From: Nioella sp965215655
GTDB lineage: Bacteria; Pseudomonadota; Alphaproteobacteria; Rhodobacterales; Rhodobacteraceae
Direction of reading: 5' to 3'
Length of the DNA: 64,000 nucleotides
Assembly (NCBI RefSeq): GCF_965215655.1
Contig: NZ_OZ244111.1
Coordinates: forward strand, 1,426,001 to 1,490,000
The stretch's first letter is position 1; each line of letters opens with the position of its first letter. Made by a program: the position numbers and the translations under genes. Below the pieces are notes generated by a model. It had not been told where the DNA came from. It saw only the letters and a program-made list of their open reading frames with translations, and ran no database searches. This document shows positions 40,124 through 49,635 of this stretch, one piece after another.

Positions 40124-40900
40124 ATGACTGACGTGATCGACTGCGAATACAGCATTCAGGGCGCGGGCCCGCCTCTGTTCCTGATCCACGGGATCGGCGC
40201 TGCGCGCAACACTTGGGCGCGGGCGCTGCCTGTGCTGACCCCGCATTTCACCGTGGTCACTTACGATTTGCGCGGGCATGGGGCGTCGCCGATGCCTTCA
40301 GGGGAATTCGGGCTCGATGAGCTGGTGGCCGATCTTGAACGGGTGCGGGAGCGGACAGGGTTCGAGACCGCGCATTTCGCGGGCCATTCGCTGGGCGGCA
40401 TGATCGGCCCGGCCTATGCGCTGAATTACCCGGACCGGGTGTTGTCGCTCGGGCTGCTCTCCACCGCCGCCTTCCGCACGGAGGATGACAGCGCCAAGGT
40501 TTGGGGTGTCGTGCGCGCGATGGAGGAGAAAGGCATTCCACAGGTGCTGGAAACGCTGTCGGATCGCTGGTTCACCGACGGGTTTATCACCGCCCACCCG
40601 GACGTGGTGCGCAATCGGCTGAAACAGGTGGTGGACACGAACCCGGAGGTCTTCCTCAATGTCTTCCGCATCTATGCAGGAACGGAAATGGCCCCCTGGC
40701 TGCACGAGGTCACCGCGCCCTCTCTGGTGCTGACGGGCGAGTTTGACGGCGGCTGCAATCCGCGCTTGAACCGGCTGATAGATCAGGCACTGCCCAATTC
40801 GGAACTGGTGATCCTGCCCGACCTCAAGCATTCGCTACTGCTGGAGGCAGGCGAGGTCGTGGCCGAGAACCTCGTGCGGTTCATCTCGGCGCTGGATTAA
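40124..40900 (+). CDS. Alpha/beta hydrolase
   Basis: A 258-residue hydrolase. The oxyanion segment is LFLIHGIGAARNTW, the nucleophile elbow FAGHSLGGMIGP (Ser near residue 92), the acid LTGEFDGGCNP and the catalytic histidine in PDLKHSLLLEAGE. It resembles 3-oxoadipate enol-lactonase and meta-cleavage hydrolases, but a specific substrate cannot be assigned. Third gene of the LLM operon. Its stop overlaps the end of the converging DEAD-box helicase gene by 4 bp. Confidence 0.9.
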   Translation: MTDVIDCEYSIQGAGPPLFLIHGIGAARNTWARALPVLTPHFTVVTYDLRGHGASPMPSGEFGLDELVADLERVRERTGFETAHFAGHSLGGMIGPAYALNYPDRVLSLGLLSTAAFRTEDDSAKVWGVVRAMEEKGIPQVLETLSDRWFTDGFITAHPDVVRNRLKQVVDTNPEVFLNVFRIYAGTEMAPWLHEVTAPSLVLTGEFDGGCNPRLNRLIDQALPNSELVILPDLKHSLLLEAGEVVAENLVRFISALD

Positions 40901-43059
40901 CCCCTGGGCCGGCGCGGCGGCTGATCGCCTCCCTTGCGCGGCTTCGAGCCGGGTTTGTTCAAGCCTGCCTTGCCCGCGCGCGCCGGTTTGGGCTTGGCGC
41001 CCGGACGCTCGAACCGCTTCGAAGGATCGGCGGCAGAGCTGCGCGCAGCAGGGGCGGCAGCAGGCGCATCGCGGCGCGGCTTGCTCCCGTCAGGTCTGGG
41101 GCCCTTTGGCTTGTCAGAGCGGGGTTTGTCGGGCCGGGTTTTGTCCCCACGAGGTTTATCGGACCAGGGCTTGTCCCCGCGCGGTTTGCCGCCATCGCTC
41201 TTGGGTTTGCGCGGCTTGTCGAAGGTTTTGCCTTTGGGGCCATCAGCGGATTTGCCACGCGGCTTGCCCTTGGGGGCGTCACTGTCGCGGCGGGGTTTGC
41301 CAAGCGGCTTGACGGCGTCCTTGAGGTAAGCGTCACGCTCTGCCCTGTCTTCCCGCGTGTGGCGCGGCTTGGCATCCCGGTTCGGGCGATCCTCCCGGCG
41401 GGGCTTGTCATCGCGGCGGGGCTTGTCGAAGCGCGGGCCAGAGGGTCGCGGACCGGGTTTGCCGGGGCGGGGTAGGGTGGAGAGATCGGGGGCATTGTCC
41501 AGCACCTTCACGGTGATGCCCTCATCCAGTTCCGCATTGTCGCCCAATGTGGCGATGAAGCTCTCCGCGCTCGCTTCGGTCAGTTCCACATAGCTTTCCG
41601 CCGTGCCAACCCGGATCGCGCCGATGGCGGATTTGTCCAGATTGCCCGCGCGGCACAGAAGCGGCAGTAGCCAGCGGGCTTCGGCCCGGTCATTCGCGCC
41701 GACCGACAGGGCGAACCAGCGGCTTGGGCCGAAGGGTTTACGCTCTCTCGGGGCGGTGCGCGCATCGGGTGGGCTCAGCTCCTCGGGGGCGGAATGGCGG
41801 CTGCGGTAGAGCCGCAGATAGGCCGCCGCGATGGCCTCGGGGCTGTGGGCCTCCAGCAGCCGGGTGGCGAAAGTGGCCTGATCCTCGGTGATCTCATCTT
41901 CCCAAGCGGGATCGGTCAGCAGCCGCTCCTCATCCTGTCGCAAAATGTCATCGGCAGAGGGCGGCACGGTCCACTCCGCCGTGATCTTCGCCCATTTCAA
42001 CAGGCGCTCGGCCTTCTTGGTGATCTTGGGTGGCACGATCAGAGCCGAGATGCCCTTGCGCCCGGCACGGCCCGTGCGGCCGGAGCGGTGCAGGAGCGTT
42101 TCGGAATTCGAGGGCAGATCGGCGTGGATCACCAGTTCCAGATTGGGCAGGTCAATGCCCCGCGCGGCCACATCGGTCGCCACGCAGACCCGTGCCCTCC
42201 CGTCGCGCATGGCCTGCAGCGCATGGGTGCGTTCGCTCTGGCTAAGCTCGCCCGACAGGCTGACCACAGAAAACCCCCGGTTGGCAAAGCGCGCCGTCAG
42301 GCGGGCCACCGTGGCGCGGGTATTGGCGAAGACGATGGCGTTTTCCGCCTCGTGATAACGCAGGAGGTTGATGATGGCGTTTTCCGCATCCACCTCGGCC
42401 ACGCGCAGGGCCTGATAGGTGATGTCGGCATGCTGGCGGCCCGCGTCCTGGGTGCTGACGCGCACCGCATCACGCTGGTAATGCTGCGCCAGGGTCACGA
42501 TCATCGGCGGAACGGTGGCCGAGAACATCAGCGTGCGGCGATCCTCTGGCGCTTCACCGAGCATGAATTCGAGGTCTTCGCGGAAGCCCAGGTCGAGCAT
42601 TTCATCGGCCTCATCGAGCACAATGGCACGCAGGCCCGTCATGTCGAGCGTGCCACGCTGGATATGGTCGCGCAGACGCCCCGGCGTGCCCACGACGATA
42701 TGGGCGCCGCGTTCCAGCGCCCGGCGTTCGTCGCGGAAGTCCATGCCGCCCACGCAGGAGGTCACGCGTGCCCCTGCCTTGGCATAAAGCCAGCTCAGTT
42801 CCCGCATCACCTGAAAGGCCAGTTCGCGGGTTGGGGCGACGACCAGCGCAAGCGGCGCCTCTGCCGGGCCCATCACCTCGGCCTCTCCCAGAAGGGTTGG
42901 CGCGATGGCGAGGCCAAAGCCCACGGTCTTGCCCGATCCGGTCTGCGCCGACACCAGCAGGTCTGAGTGCTGCAACTCGGGGTCGGTCACGGCCTCCTGC
43001 ACGGCGGTCAGGGTGTCATAGCCACGCTCGGCGAGGGCATCAGCAAGGGTCTTGATCAT
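40897..43059 (-). CDS. DEAD-box RNA helicase with DbpA-type RNA-binding domain and long basic tail
   Basis: A 720-residue helicase. Motifs are SAQTGSGKT, IVLDEADEMLDLGF, MFSATVPP, ARGIDLPNLELVIHADLP and HRSGRTGRAG. Residues about 440-515 (PSRWFALSVGANDRAEARWL) match the DbpA RNA-binding domain. Residues about 521-720 are a disordered tail of Lys/Arg/Pro/Asp repeats (units such as KPRRDDKPRRED), encoded by 40900-41499. The likely role is RNA remodelling in ribosome assembly or cold adaptation, as for DeaD/CsdA. Tail-rich versions can form condensates with RNA. Confidence 0.93.
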   Translation of the reverse strand: MIKTLADALAERGYDTLTAVQEAVTDPELQHSDLLVSAQTGSGKTVGFGLAIAPTLLGEAEVMGPAEAPLALVVAPTRELAFQVMRELSWLYAKAGARVTSCVGGMDFRDERRALERGAHIVVGTPGRLRDHIQRGTLDMTGLRAIVLDEADEMLDLGFREDLEFMLGEAPEDRRTLMFSATVPPMIVTLAQHYQRDAVRVSTQDAGRQHADITYQALRVAEVDAENAIINLLRYHEAENAIVFANTRATVARLTARFANRGFSVVSLSGELSQSERTHALQAMRDGRARVCVATDVAARGIDLPNLELVIHADLPSNSETLLHRSGRTGRAGRKGISALIVPPKITKKAERLLKWAKITAEWTVPPSADDILRQDEERLLTDPAWEDEITEDQATFATRLLEAHSPEAIAAAYLRLYRSRHSAPEELSPPDARTAPRERKPFGPSRWFALSVGANDRAEARWLLPLLCRAGNLDKSAIGAIRVGTAESYVELTEASAESFIATLGDNAELDEGITVKVLDNAPDLSTLPRPGKPGPRPSGPRFDKPRRDDKPRREDRPNRDAKPRHTREDRAERDAYLKDAVKPLGKPRRDSDAPKGKPRGKSADGPKGKTFDKPRKPKSDGGKPRGDKPWSDKPRGDKTRPDKPRSDKPKGPRPDGSKPRRDAPAAAPAARSSAADPSKRFERPGAKPKPARAGKAGLNKPGSKPRKGGDQPPRRPRG

Positions 43060-43161
43060 GGGAAGGGGCAGTCCATCAGGGCAGCGCGGGGCGCTGTGCC
43101 CGCGGAAAGCCGGACCCCTACCTGTCTGGTTGGGAAATGTATAGGGGGAATCGGATCGAGG

Positions 43162-43644
43162 TCAGGCCGCGCGGCGGGCCGCCATGATGCACATCACCAG
43201 CATGATCGCCGAGGCGAAGGCGTTGTAATTGGCCATGGAGAGACCAAGGAACTGCCACGAGATCTCATCACACAACACGATGCCGGTTCCGCAATCAGGG
43301 TCCAGCAGCCCGCATTCCGAATTCAGCAGGTCTACACCGCGCGAGGTGCAGGAGGCCGGTCCGTCCCACCAGTGACGTTCCACACCGGAATGGAAGACGG
43401 CCAGCCCGGTGGACACGGCCATGTTCAGCGCACCGGCCCAGGCTATCAGCGCCTTGGGGATGAGTCCGCCGAAGAGGCCGACCAAAATACCCACCCGATG
43501 CGGCCAGCGCTGCCAGTAGCACATGGCGCAGGGCTGCACGCCAAACCCGTACTGGAAGATCAGCGCCCCGAAGAAGAGGCCGGCAGAGCCGAGGCCAACC
43601 AGAATCAGAAGCGTGCGTCGTGTCAGACTGTCGATCAGGGTCAT
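43162..43644 (-). CDS. dsbB: Disulfide bond formation protein DsbB
   Basis: A 160-residue inner-membrane protein that reoxidises DsbA with quinone. Four helices are visible. The first periplasmic cysteine pair is QPCAMCYWQRWPHRVG; the second cysteines occur in the loop ASCTSRGVDLLNSECGLLDPDC, which has more cysteines than E. coli DsbB. The gene overlaps the YqaA-like gene by 4 bp and so is probably cotranscribed with it. dsbA is not in the window. Confidence 0.9.
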   Translation of the reverse strand: MTLIDSLTRRTLLILVGLGSAGLFFGALIFQYGFGVQPCAMCYWQRWPHRVGILVGLFGGLIPKALIAWAGALNMAVSTGLAVFHSGVERHWWDGPASCTSRGVDLLNSECGLLDPDCGTGIVLCDEISWQFLGLSMANYNAFASAIMLVMCIMAARRAA

Positions 43645-44219
43645 AGGTATTTCACCACATAGAAACCGCCAGCCAGCAGTACCACGAACAGGATGAACAT
43701 CAAGCCAAGGCGGCGTTCGATGAAATCACGAATAGGTGCGCCGAATTTCCACAGAAGCGTCGCGACGATGAAGAACCGCAATCCGCGCGCGACGATGCTG
43801 GCCACGATGAAAACGCCGAGGTTCAACTGCGTGACCCCCGACATGATGGTGATGACCTTGTAGGGGAAGGGTGTCACCCCTGCGATCAGTACCGCCCAGG
43901 CCCCGTATTCGTTGTAGCGGGTGGCGAAATCGTCGAAATAGGCATCCTTGCCGTAGAATTCGAGCACCGGGCGGCCGACGCTCTCGAACAGGCCATAACC
44001 GATATAATAGCCCAGAAGCCCGCCAAGCACCGAGGAGACAAGGCAGACGCCCGCAATCAGGAACGCACGGCGCGGTGCTGCGATGATCATCGGGATCATC
44101 AGGATATCGGGCGGAATCGGAAAGACCGAGCTTTCCAGAAAGGACACGATGGCCAGCGCCACCAGCGCATAGCGATGTTCGGCCAGGCTGATCGTCCAAT
44201 CGTATAATCCGCGGATCAT
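43641..44219 (-). CDS. YqaA/DedA-like membrane protein (VTT domain)
   Basis: A 192-residue integral membrane protein beginning MIRGLYDWTISLAEHRYALV. The VTT/SNARE-associated Golgi-type domain is shown by FLESSVFPIPPDILMIPMII, LLGYYIGYGLFESVGRPVLE and the conserved AWAVLIAGVTPFPYKVITIM. Relatives move or scramble lipids, or are needed for envelope integrity. AGGAGA precedes ATG 44219. It forms a two-gene operon with dsbB. Confidence 0.88.
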   Translation of the reverse strand: MIRGLYDWTISLAEHRYALVALAIVSFLESSVFPIPPDILMIPMIIAAPRRAFLIAGVCLVSSVLGGLLGYYIGYGLFESVGRPVLEFYGKDAYFDDFATRYNEYGAWAVLIAGVTPFPYKVITIMSGVTQLNLGVFIVASIVARGLRFFIVATLLWKFGAPIRDFIERRLGLMFILFVVLLAGGFYVVKYL

Positions 44220-44363
44220 ATGTGTCTCCTGAAAATGCCCGCTTGCGATGCCCGATCTCGGCGCGGTGGTCAAGCGCGCTGCGTCAGAGGGCGGGCTATG
44301 CGATGCGGACGGGACGCGCTATGCCAAGACAATAGGCAGCAGGTGCAGAAGAGGAGGCAGGCC

Positions 44364-45617
44364 ATGACGGTCATCATCGCGGGCGCAGGGATTGGTGGGC
44401 TCAGCCTGGGGCTGTCGCTGCATCAGGCGGGCATTCATTTTCATATCGTCGAAGCGGTGGAGGTGATCAAACCTCTGGGCGTCGGAATCAATCTTCAGCC
44501 GCATGCGGTGAGAGAACTGTTCGATCTGGGGCTTGAGGCACAGCTGGATCAGATCGGGCTGCGCACCGCCGAGGTCGCCTATTTCTCGCAACAGGGCGGG
44601 TTGATCTGGTCGGAACCGCGCGGCCTGGAGGCAGGATATCTCTGGCCGCAATATTCGATCCATCGCGGCGAGTTGCAGTTCCTGCTCTACCGGGAACTGC
44701 TGTCGCGCTGCGGGCCGCAGGCGATCACATTGGGGGCCGCGCTGTCCGGATGGGACGAGGACAGCCATGGCGTCGTGGCGCATCTGGTCAACCGCCGGAC
44801 GGGCGCGCCTCTGCCGGACCTTCACGGGCTGGTTTTGGTCGGCGCGGACGGGATCAACTCGACCCTCCGCGCGGCGCTTTATCCCGATGAAGGCCCGGCG
44901 CATTGGCGTGGCACGATGATGTGGCGCGGCGTGACGCGGGCCGGAAGCTTCCTGACCGGGCGGAGCATGGCGATGGCGGGCACGGCGGATCGAAAATTCG
45001 TCTGCTACCCGATTCAGGAATTCGAGGACGGGGATCTTCGGATCAACTGGATCGCCGACCTTGCCAAGCCAGCCGACTACCAATGGAACCGGCAGGACTG
45101 GAACCGCGAGGGACACCTGCATGATTTCGCGGATCATTTCGCGGATTGGTGCTTCGACTGGCTGGACATTCCGGCCCTGATCCGCGACGCGGAAGGCATC
45201 TGGGAATATCCGATGGTCGACCGCAATCCGCTGCCCCGCTGGAGCCATGGGCGCGTGACGCTTCTGGGGGACGCGGCCCATGCGATGTATCCCATTGGCT
45301 CGAACGGGGCGACGCAGGCGATTCTCGATGGCCGGGTTCTGGCGCGGGAGTTGCTGAAGCATGGGCAGGGGGCAGAGGCGCTCCAGGCCTATGATGACGA
45401 CCGCCGCGAGGCGGTGAATGCGCTGGTGCTGGCCAATCGGGGCGACGGGCCGGACGTGGTGCTGGACAAGGTGGCCGCTCGGGCGCCTGACGGGTTTGGC
45501 GATATCTCGGAGGTGATGAGCCGCGAGGAACTGGCCGAGATCGCCGGGGCCTACAAGAAGATCGCCGGGTTCGACGTGGAACAGCTGAACGCAAGACCCA
45601 GCCTGATGGATCTGTAG
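44364..45617 (+). CDS. FAD-dependent monooxygenase, PhzS-like
   Basis: A 417-residue aromatic-ring hydroxylase type flavoprotein. The dinucleotide loop is MTVIIAGAGIGGLSLGLSLH, the FAD-ribityl motif VTLLGDAAHAMYPIGSNGA near residue 300 and the DG motif VLVGADGINSTLRAALYP. The opening matches the PhzS/salicylate hydroxylase group, so a hydroxylated aromatic or heterocyclic acid is a plausible substrate; the actual one is unknown. GAGGAGG stands just before the start. It is a single gene ended by a clear hairpin. Confidence 0.9.
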   Translation: MTVIIAGAGIGGLSLGLSLHQAGIHFHIVEAVEVIKPLGVGINLQPHAVRELFDLGLEAQLDQIGLRTAEVAYFSQQGGLIWSEPRGLEAGYLWPQYSIHRGELQFLLYRELLSRCGPQAITLGAALSGWDEDSHGVVAHLVNRRTGAPLPDLHGLVLVGADGINSTLRAALYPDEGPAHWRGTMMWRGVTRAGSFLTGRSMAMAGTADRKFVCYPIQEFEDGDLRINWIADLAKPADYQWNRQDWNREGHLHDFADHFADWCFDWLDIPALIRDAEGIWEYPMVDRNPLPRWSHGRVTLLGDAAHAMYPIGSNGATQAILDGRVLARELLKHGQGAEALQAYDDDRREAVNALVLANRGDGPDVVLDKVAARAPDGFGDISEVMSREELAEIAGAYKKIAGFDVEQLNARPSLMDL

Positions 45618-45667
45618 CGGTCGGGGTGATGCCGGGCGCGGGGGACGGGCCTTGGAAGGCCCGTAAC

Positions 45668-45689
45668 AAGGCGCTTCGAAGCGCCTTTT
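45668..45689 (+). terminator. Intrinsic terminator after the FAD monooxygenase gene
   Basis: AAGGCGC (45668-45674) pairs with 45681-45687 around TTCGAA, followed by TTTT overlapping the stem end. Fifty bases past the monooxygenase stop. Confidence 0.75.
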
Positions 45690-45768
45690 GCGCAGCTTCC
45701 GGGTCGCCCCGGTAGGCTGCGGGCCGGAAAGGTTGGGGGACAACTCCACCACCCGAAAGGACCGCATC

Positions 45769-46239
45769 ATGCACCTGCGATTTCATCCGCTCGATTCTGC
45801 CTTCGTCGCTTCCGTCCGATCCGGCGGCCCTGACGCCAATGGCCAGCCTGCCGAACGGGCTATCTCGGACGGGGTGGGGGTGCCCTGCCGCTCCTGCCTG
45901 CGGGATGTGCCGGAGGGTGCCGATTACCTGATCCTGTCAGCCCGCCCTTTCCCGACGCTACAGCCCTATGCGGAAACGGGTCCGGTTTTCCTGTGTGCCG
46001 ATGAGTGCGCCCCCTGGGCGGGCGACGGCCTGCCGCCGATCCTGAGCACATCGCCGGACTATCTGCTCAAGGCATATGGCGGCGATGACCGGATCATCTA
46101 TGGCACCGGACGTATCATCGCATTCGACGATGTCACAGACTATGCAGCACAGCTTCTCAGCCGCGGAGATGTCGCCTATGTTGATGTCAGATCGGCCCGC
46201 AACAACTGCTTCCAGACAAGGATCACCGCCGCGCCATGA
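45769..46239 (+). CDS. DUF1203 domain protein
   Basis: A 156-residue protein starting MHLRFHPLDSAFVASVRSGG. The pattern VPCRSCLRDVPEGADYLILS and the ending DVAYVDVRSARNNCFQTRI are the DUF1203 signature. The function is unknown. It overlaps xdhC by 4 bp (ATGA), and so appears to be the first gene of the molybdenum hydroxylase operon. Whether it plays a part in cofactor insertion cannot be told from sequence. Confidence 0.85.
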   Translation: MHLRFHPLDSAFVASVRSGGPDANGQPAERAISDGVGVPCRSCLRDVPEGADYLILSARPFPTLQPYAETGPVFLCADECAPWAGDGLPPILSTSPDYLLKAYGGDDRIIYGTGRIIAFDDVTDYAAQLLSRGDVAYVDVRSARNNCFQTRITAAP

Positions 46240-47219
46240 CACCAAACTATGACCGCATTCCCGAAATCGCGCTGGACTGGCATCGCCGTGGCAAGGGTGC
46301 GGCACTGGCCACTGTCATTGAAACATGGGGCAGCGCGCCCCGGCCCGTGGGCAGCCAGTTGGTCGTGTCGGGCGAGGGCGAGATGGAGGGCTCCGTATCC
46401 GGCGGCTGCGTCGAGGGGGCGGTGGTGATCGAAGCCATCGACTGCCTGGAGGGCGGCACGGCGACAGTGCTGGAGTTCGGCGTCGCCGATGAACAGGCCT
46501 TTGCCGTCGGGCTGGCCTGCGGCGGACGCATCCGGGTGCTGGTGGAACCCGTGGGGCGCGTCATCCCTGTCGAGATGCTGGAGGCGCTGGTCGATGCCCG
46601 CGCGGGGCGCGAACAAGTGGCCTATGTGGTGAACCCCGAGACCGGCGCGCGGCGGCTGGTCACCGGGCAGGGCGATGCGCTGGAGACCGAAATCGCCGAG
46701 CGGTTCCGCACCGACAAATCGGGCTTCGAGGGCGACTGGTTCATTGGCATTCATAACCCGCCCCTGCGCATGGCCATCGTGGGCGCGGTTCATATCGCAC
46801 AGGCGCTGGTGCCGATGGCGCGGCTTGCGGGCTATGACCCGGTGGTGATCGACCCGCGCCCCGCCTTCGGGGCCGAGGCGCGGTTTCCGGGGGAGACGCT
46901 GATGGAAGACTGGCCGGACGAGGCGCTGGCGGCCTACGGACTCGATCCGCGCACGGCGGTCGTGACGCTGACCCACGATCCCAAGCTGGATGATCCGGCG
47001 ATCCGGGCGGCTTTGGGGTCTGACTGTTTCTACCTAGGCTGCCTCGGCTCGACCCGAACCCATGCCAAACGGGTGGAACGGTTGACCGAGGCGGGCTTCA
47101 GCGCGGACCTGATTGCCCGCATCCATGGTCCTGTGGGTCTGGACATCGGCGCGCAGGGACCGGCGGAGATTGCCATTTCGATCATGGCGGAAATCACCAG
47201 CCGGCTGCGCAAGGCATGA
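46236..47219 (+). CDS. XdhC/CoxI family molybdenum cofactor protein
   Basis: A 327-residue protein of the family that binds molybdenum cofactor and directs it to molybdenum hydroxylases. The N-terminal half has TWGSAPRPVGSQL and GSVSGGCVEGAVVIEAI; the C-terminal Rossmann half has LRMAIVGAVHIAQALVPMAR and FYLGCLGSTRTHAKRV. It overlaps the genes on both sides by 4 bp, so it is translationally coupled to DUF1203 and the MoCF protein. Its target is most probably CoxL. Confidence 0.93.
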   Translation: MTPNYDRIPEIALDWHRRGKGAALATVIETWGSAPRPVGSQLVVSGEGEMEGSVSGGCVEGAVVIEAIDCLEGGTATVLEFGVADEQAFAVGLACGGRIRVLVEPVGRVIPVEMLEALVDARAGREQVAYVVNPETGARRLVTGQGDALETEIAERFRTDKSGFEGDWFIGIHNPPLRMAIVGAVHIAQALVPMARLAGYDPVVIDPRPAFGAEARFPGETLMEDWPDEALAAYGLDPRTAVVTLTHDPKLDDPAIRAALGSDCFYLGCLGSTRTHAKRVERLTEAGFSADLIARIHGPVGLDIGAQGPAEIAISIMAEITSRLRKA

Positions 47220-48229
47220 GGTTCGGGCCGGTTCCCCTGCATGACGCTGAAGGGACGATCCTCGCCCATTCGGTTCAGTTGACCAAGGGGCGGCTGCGCA
47301 AGGGCCGGGTCCTGAGCCGTGACGACATCGCGCTGCTCGCGGCCAATGGTCTGACCCGCGTGACGGTGGCGCGGCTGGACCCCTCAGACATAGAGGAAAA
47401 CGAAGCCGCCCGCCGCTTGGCCGCCGCTCTGGTCCCCGATCCGGCGGTGGCAGGGCTGGAGGTGCAGGAGGCCTTTACAGGCCGCGTCAACATCCGCGCC
47501 ACGCGGCCCGGAGTGGTCGGGATCGACGTGGCGGCGGTCGAGGCGCTCAATGCGGTCGATCCGATGATCACGCTGGCCACCGTGCCGCGCTGGCAGCGGG
47601 CCTGGCCGGGAATGATGGTGGGGACAGTCAAGATCATCGCCTATGGGGTCAGCGAGGACGCGCTGGCACGGGCCGAGAAGGCCGCCCGCAACGCGCTCTC
47701 GGTCCGGCCCGTGGAACTCCAGAGCGCGGGGTTGATCGTGACAGAAGTGCCCGGGGATCCCGTTTCCCCCGAGGACAAGGGCATTCGCGCCGTGGCCGGG
47801 CGATTGGAGGCGCTCGGCATATCGCTGGAGACCGTGCGGATCGTGGCCCATGACACCGGCGCAATCACCGGGGCGCTGACGGATCTTCCGGGCGCGCTGA
47901 AACTGATCCTCACGGCCTCGGCCACCTCTGACTTCCACGACGTTGCGCCCTCGGCCGTGGTTGCTGCGGGCGGGCGGATCACCCGTTTCGGAATGCCGGT
48001 CGATCCCGGTAACCTTCTGTTTTTAGGCCAGATTGGGGCGGCGCCGGTGATTGGATTGCCGGGCTGCGCCCGCTCGCCGGCGCTAAACGGGGCCGATTGG
48101 GTGCTGGAACGGGTTGCCTGTGGGGTGCCTGTCAGCGCAGCCGATATCTCGGCCATGGGGGTGGGGGGATTGCTGAAGGAAATCCCGACCCGGCCACAAC
48201 CCCGCGCCGGACGCAACCCGAACGGGTAG
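47216..48229 (+). CDS. Molybdopterin-binding (MoCF-domain) protein
   Basis: A 337-residue protein with a two-part layout: residues 1-165 carry the MoeA-like N-terminal segment (GRLRKGRVLSRDDIALLAAN), and residues about 170-320 form a MoaB/MogA-like MoCF domain (GLIVTEVPGDPVSPEDKGIR, LKLILTASATSDFHDVAP). In related genomes this unit is fused to a MobA-like nucleotidyltransferase that makes MCD, the cytosine form of the cofactor used by CODH enzymes; here it stands alone. It fits activation of CoxL. The C-terminus is basic and short. Confidence 0.82.
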   Translation: MRFGPVPLHDAEGTILAHSVQLTKGRLRKGRVLSRDDIALLAANGLTRVTVARLDPSDIEENEAARRLAAALVPDPAVAGLEVQEAFTGRVNIRATRPGVVGIDVAAVEALNAVDPMITLATVPRWQRAWPGMMVGTVKIIAYGVSEDALARAEKAARNALSVRPVELQSAGLIVTEVPGDPVSPEDKGIRAVAGRLEALGISLETVRIVAHDTGAITGALTDLPGALKLILTASATSDFHDVAPSAVVAAGGRITRFGMPVDPGNLLFLGQIGAAPVIGLPGCARSPALNGADWVLERVACGVPVSAADISAMGVGGLLKEIPTRPQPRAGRNPNG

Positions 48230-48244
48230 CGCCAGCGGAAACGA

Positions 48245-48255
48245 TCAAATTTTGA
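48245..48255. promoter_or_regulatory. Inverted repeat upstream of coxS
   Basis: TCAAATTTTGA is a 5-1-5 palindrome in the AT-rich 100-bp gap before coxS. It lies about 75 bp upstream of the start and may be an operator. No regulator gene is adjacent, so the binding protein is unknown. The gap suggests that coxS can have its own promoter. Confidence 0.35.
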
Positions 48256-48329
48256 CCATTCAAAAAATTTTTCATTTGTCCTTCAACGATTCCGTGCTTG
48301 GATAATTCCATAACCAAGGGAGGAATTTC

Positions 48330-48811
<482 letters not shown>

Positions 48812-48815
<4 letters not shown>

Positions 48816-49183
48816 GGGGCGCGGTGCTTGCCTTTGCGGCGACCGTTCTGGTTCCCGCAATGGCCCAGGCCGAGGGCTTTTCCTCGGGCTATGTCACCGG
48901 CTTCAACTCCGACACGGAATGCATGAATTTGGCTCGTACCTCCATGGACGCCCATTTCCGCAACCATGGTGGAACGCCCGATACGGGCGAGGCCAGCTTC
49001 TCGGTCTTCGGCTTCGACGTGCCGCCGGGGCGCACTCAGGTGGCCATCATCTGCACCGAGGATCAGGGCCGCTACACCGCCACCGTGACTGGTTACAGCC
49101 TGCAGGAAGACGGCACCCGACTGGAAACGGTCGAGGCCATGCTGGATCTTCTGGAAGGTGTGACGCCGACCGGCAGCAAGTGA
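48812..49183 (+). CDS. Small secreted protein in the cox operon (paralogue 1)
   Basis: A 123-residue exported protein. The signal peptide is MRGAVLAFAATVLVPAMAQA. The mature part has two cysteines, in SDTECMNLARTSMDAHF and QVAIICTEDQG, likely to pair. It shares these and the FSVFGFDVPPGRTQV stretch with the next protein. No domain is recognised. Its ATG overlaps the coxS stop, so it is translated with the operon, although exported proteins are not known parts of CODH. Confidence 0.75.
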
Positions 49184-49220
49184 GGATCGGGCGGGCGAGC
49201 CCCGCCGGACAGGAGGATGG

Positions 49221-49577
49221 ATGCCGAGATTCGCTTTTCTTGCCGCAGTGCTGGTGCTGACGACCGGCGCGGCCAAGGCTGACAATTTCGCCAATATCGA
49301 CCTGCATTCGGTCGATAGCCAAGAGACCTGCATGGCGCAGGCCCGGCAGGCGCTTGTCATCCTCGCGGCGGAAAACGGATCGGACAATCCCGACATCACC
49401 CAAGGAAGATGGAGCACGTTTGGCTGGGATTTCCCGCCGCGCGCAGTGGATATCTCGATCATCTGCCCGGATATCGACGGGGTCACGTACCCCTTTGCCA
49501 CCGGTCACACGACCGGCGACGACAATGAACCGGGCGACATGATCGAACGGCTGGCCGAGATCTTCAACAAACTATGA
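49221..49577 (+). CDS. Small secreted protein in the cox operon (paralogue 2)
   Basis: A 118-residue exported protein related to the preceding one: signal peptide MPRFAFLAAVLVLTTGAAKA, then SQETCMAQARQAL and WSTFGWDFPPRAVDISIICP at equal spacing. It has two conserved cysteines in the mature part. It may be a periplasmic sensor, inhibitor or scaffold; none of this is shown by sequence. It lies 59 bp before coxL with AGGAGG at its own start. Confidence 0.75.
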   Translation: MPRFAFLAAVLVLTTGAAKADNFANIDLHSVDSQETCMAQARQALVILAAENGSDNPDITQGRWSTFGWDFPPRAVDISIICPDIDGVTYPFATGHTTGDDNEPGDMIERLAEIFNKL

Positions 49578-49635
49578 CAAGCCGGTTCCCGCGGGAGGCG
49601 GGCACAGGGCGACCAAGAAAATAAGGGAGGATACC

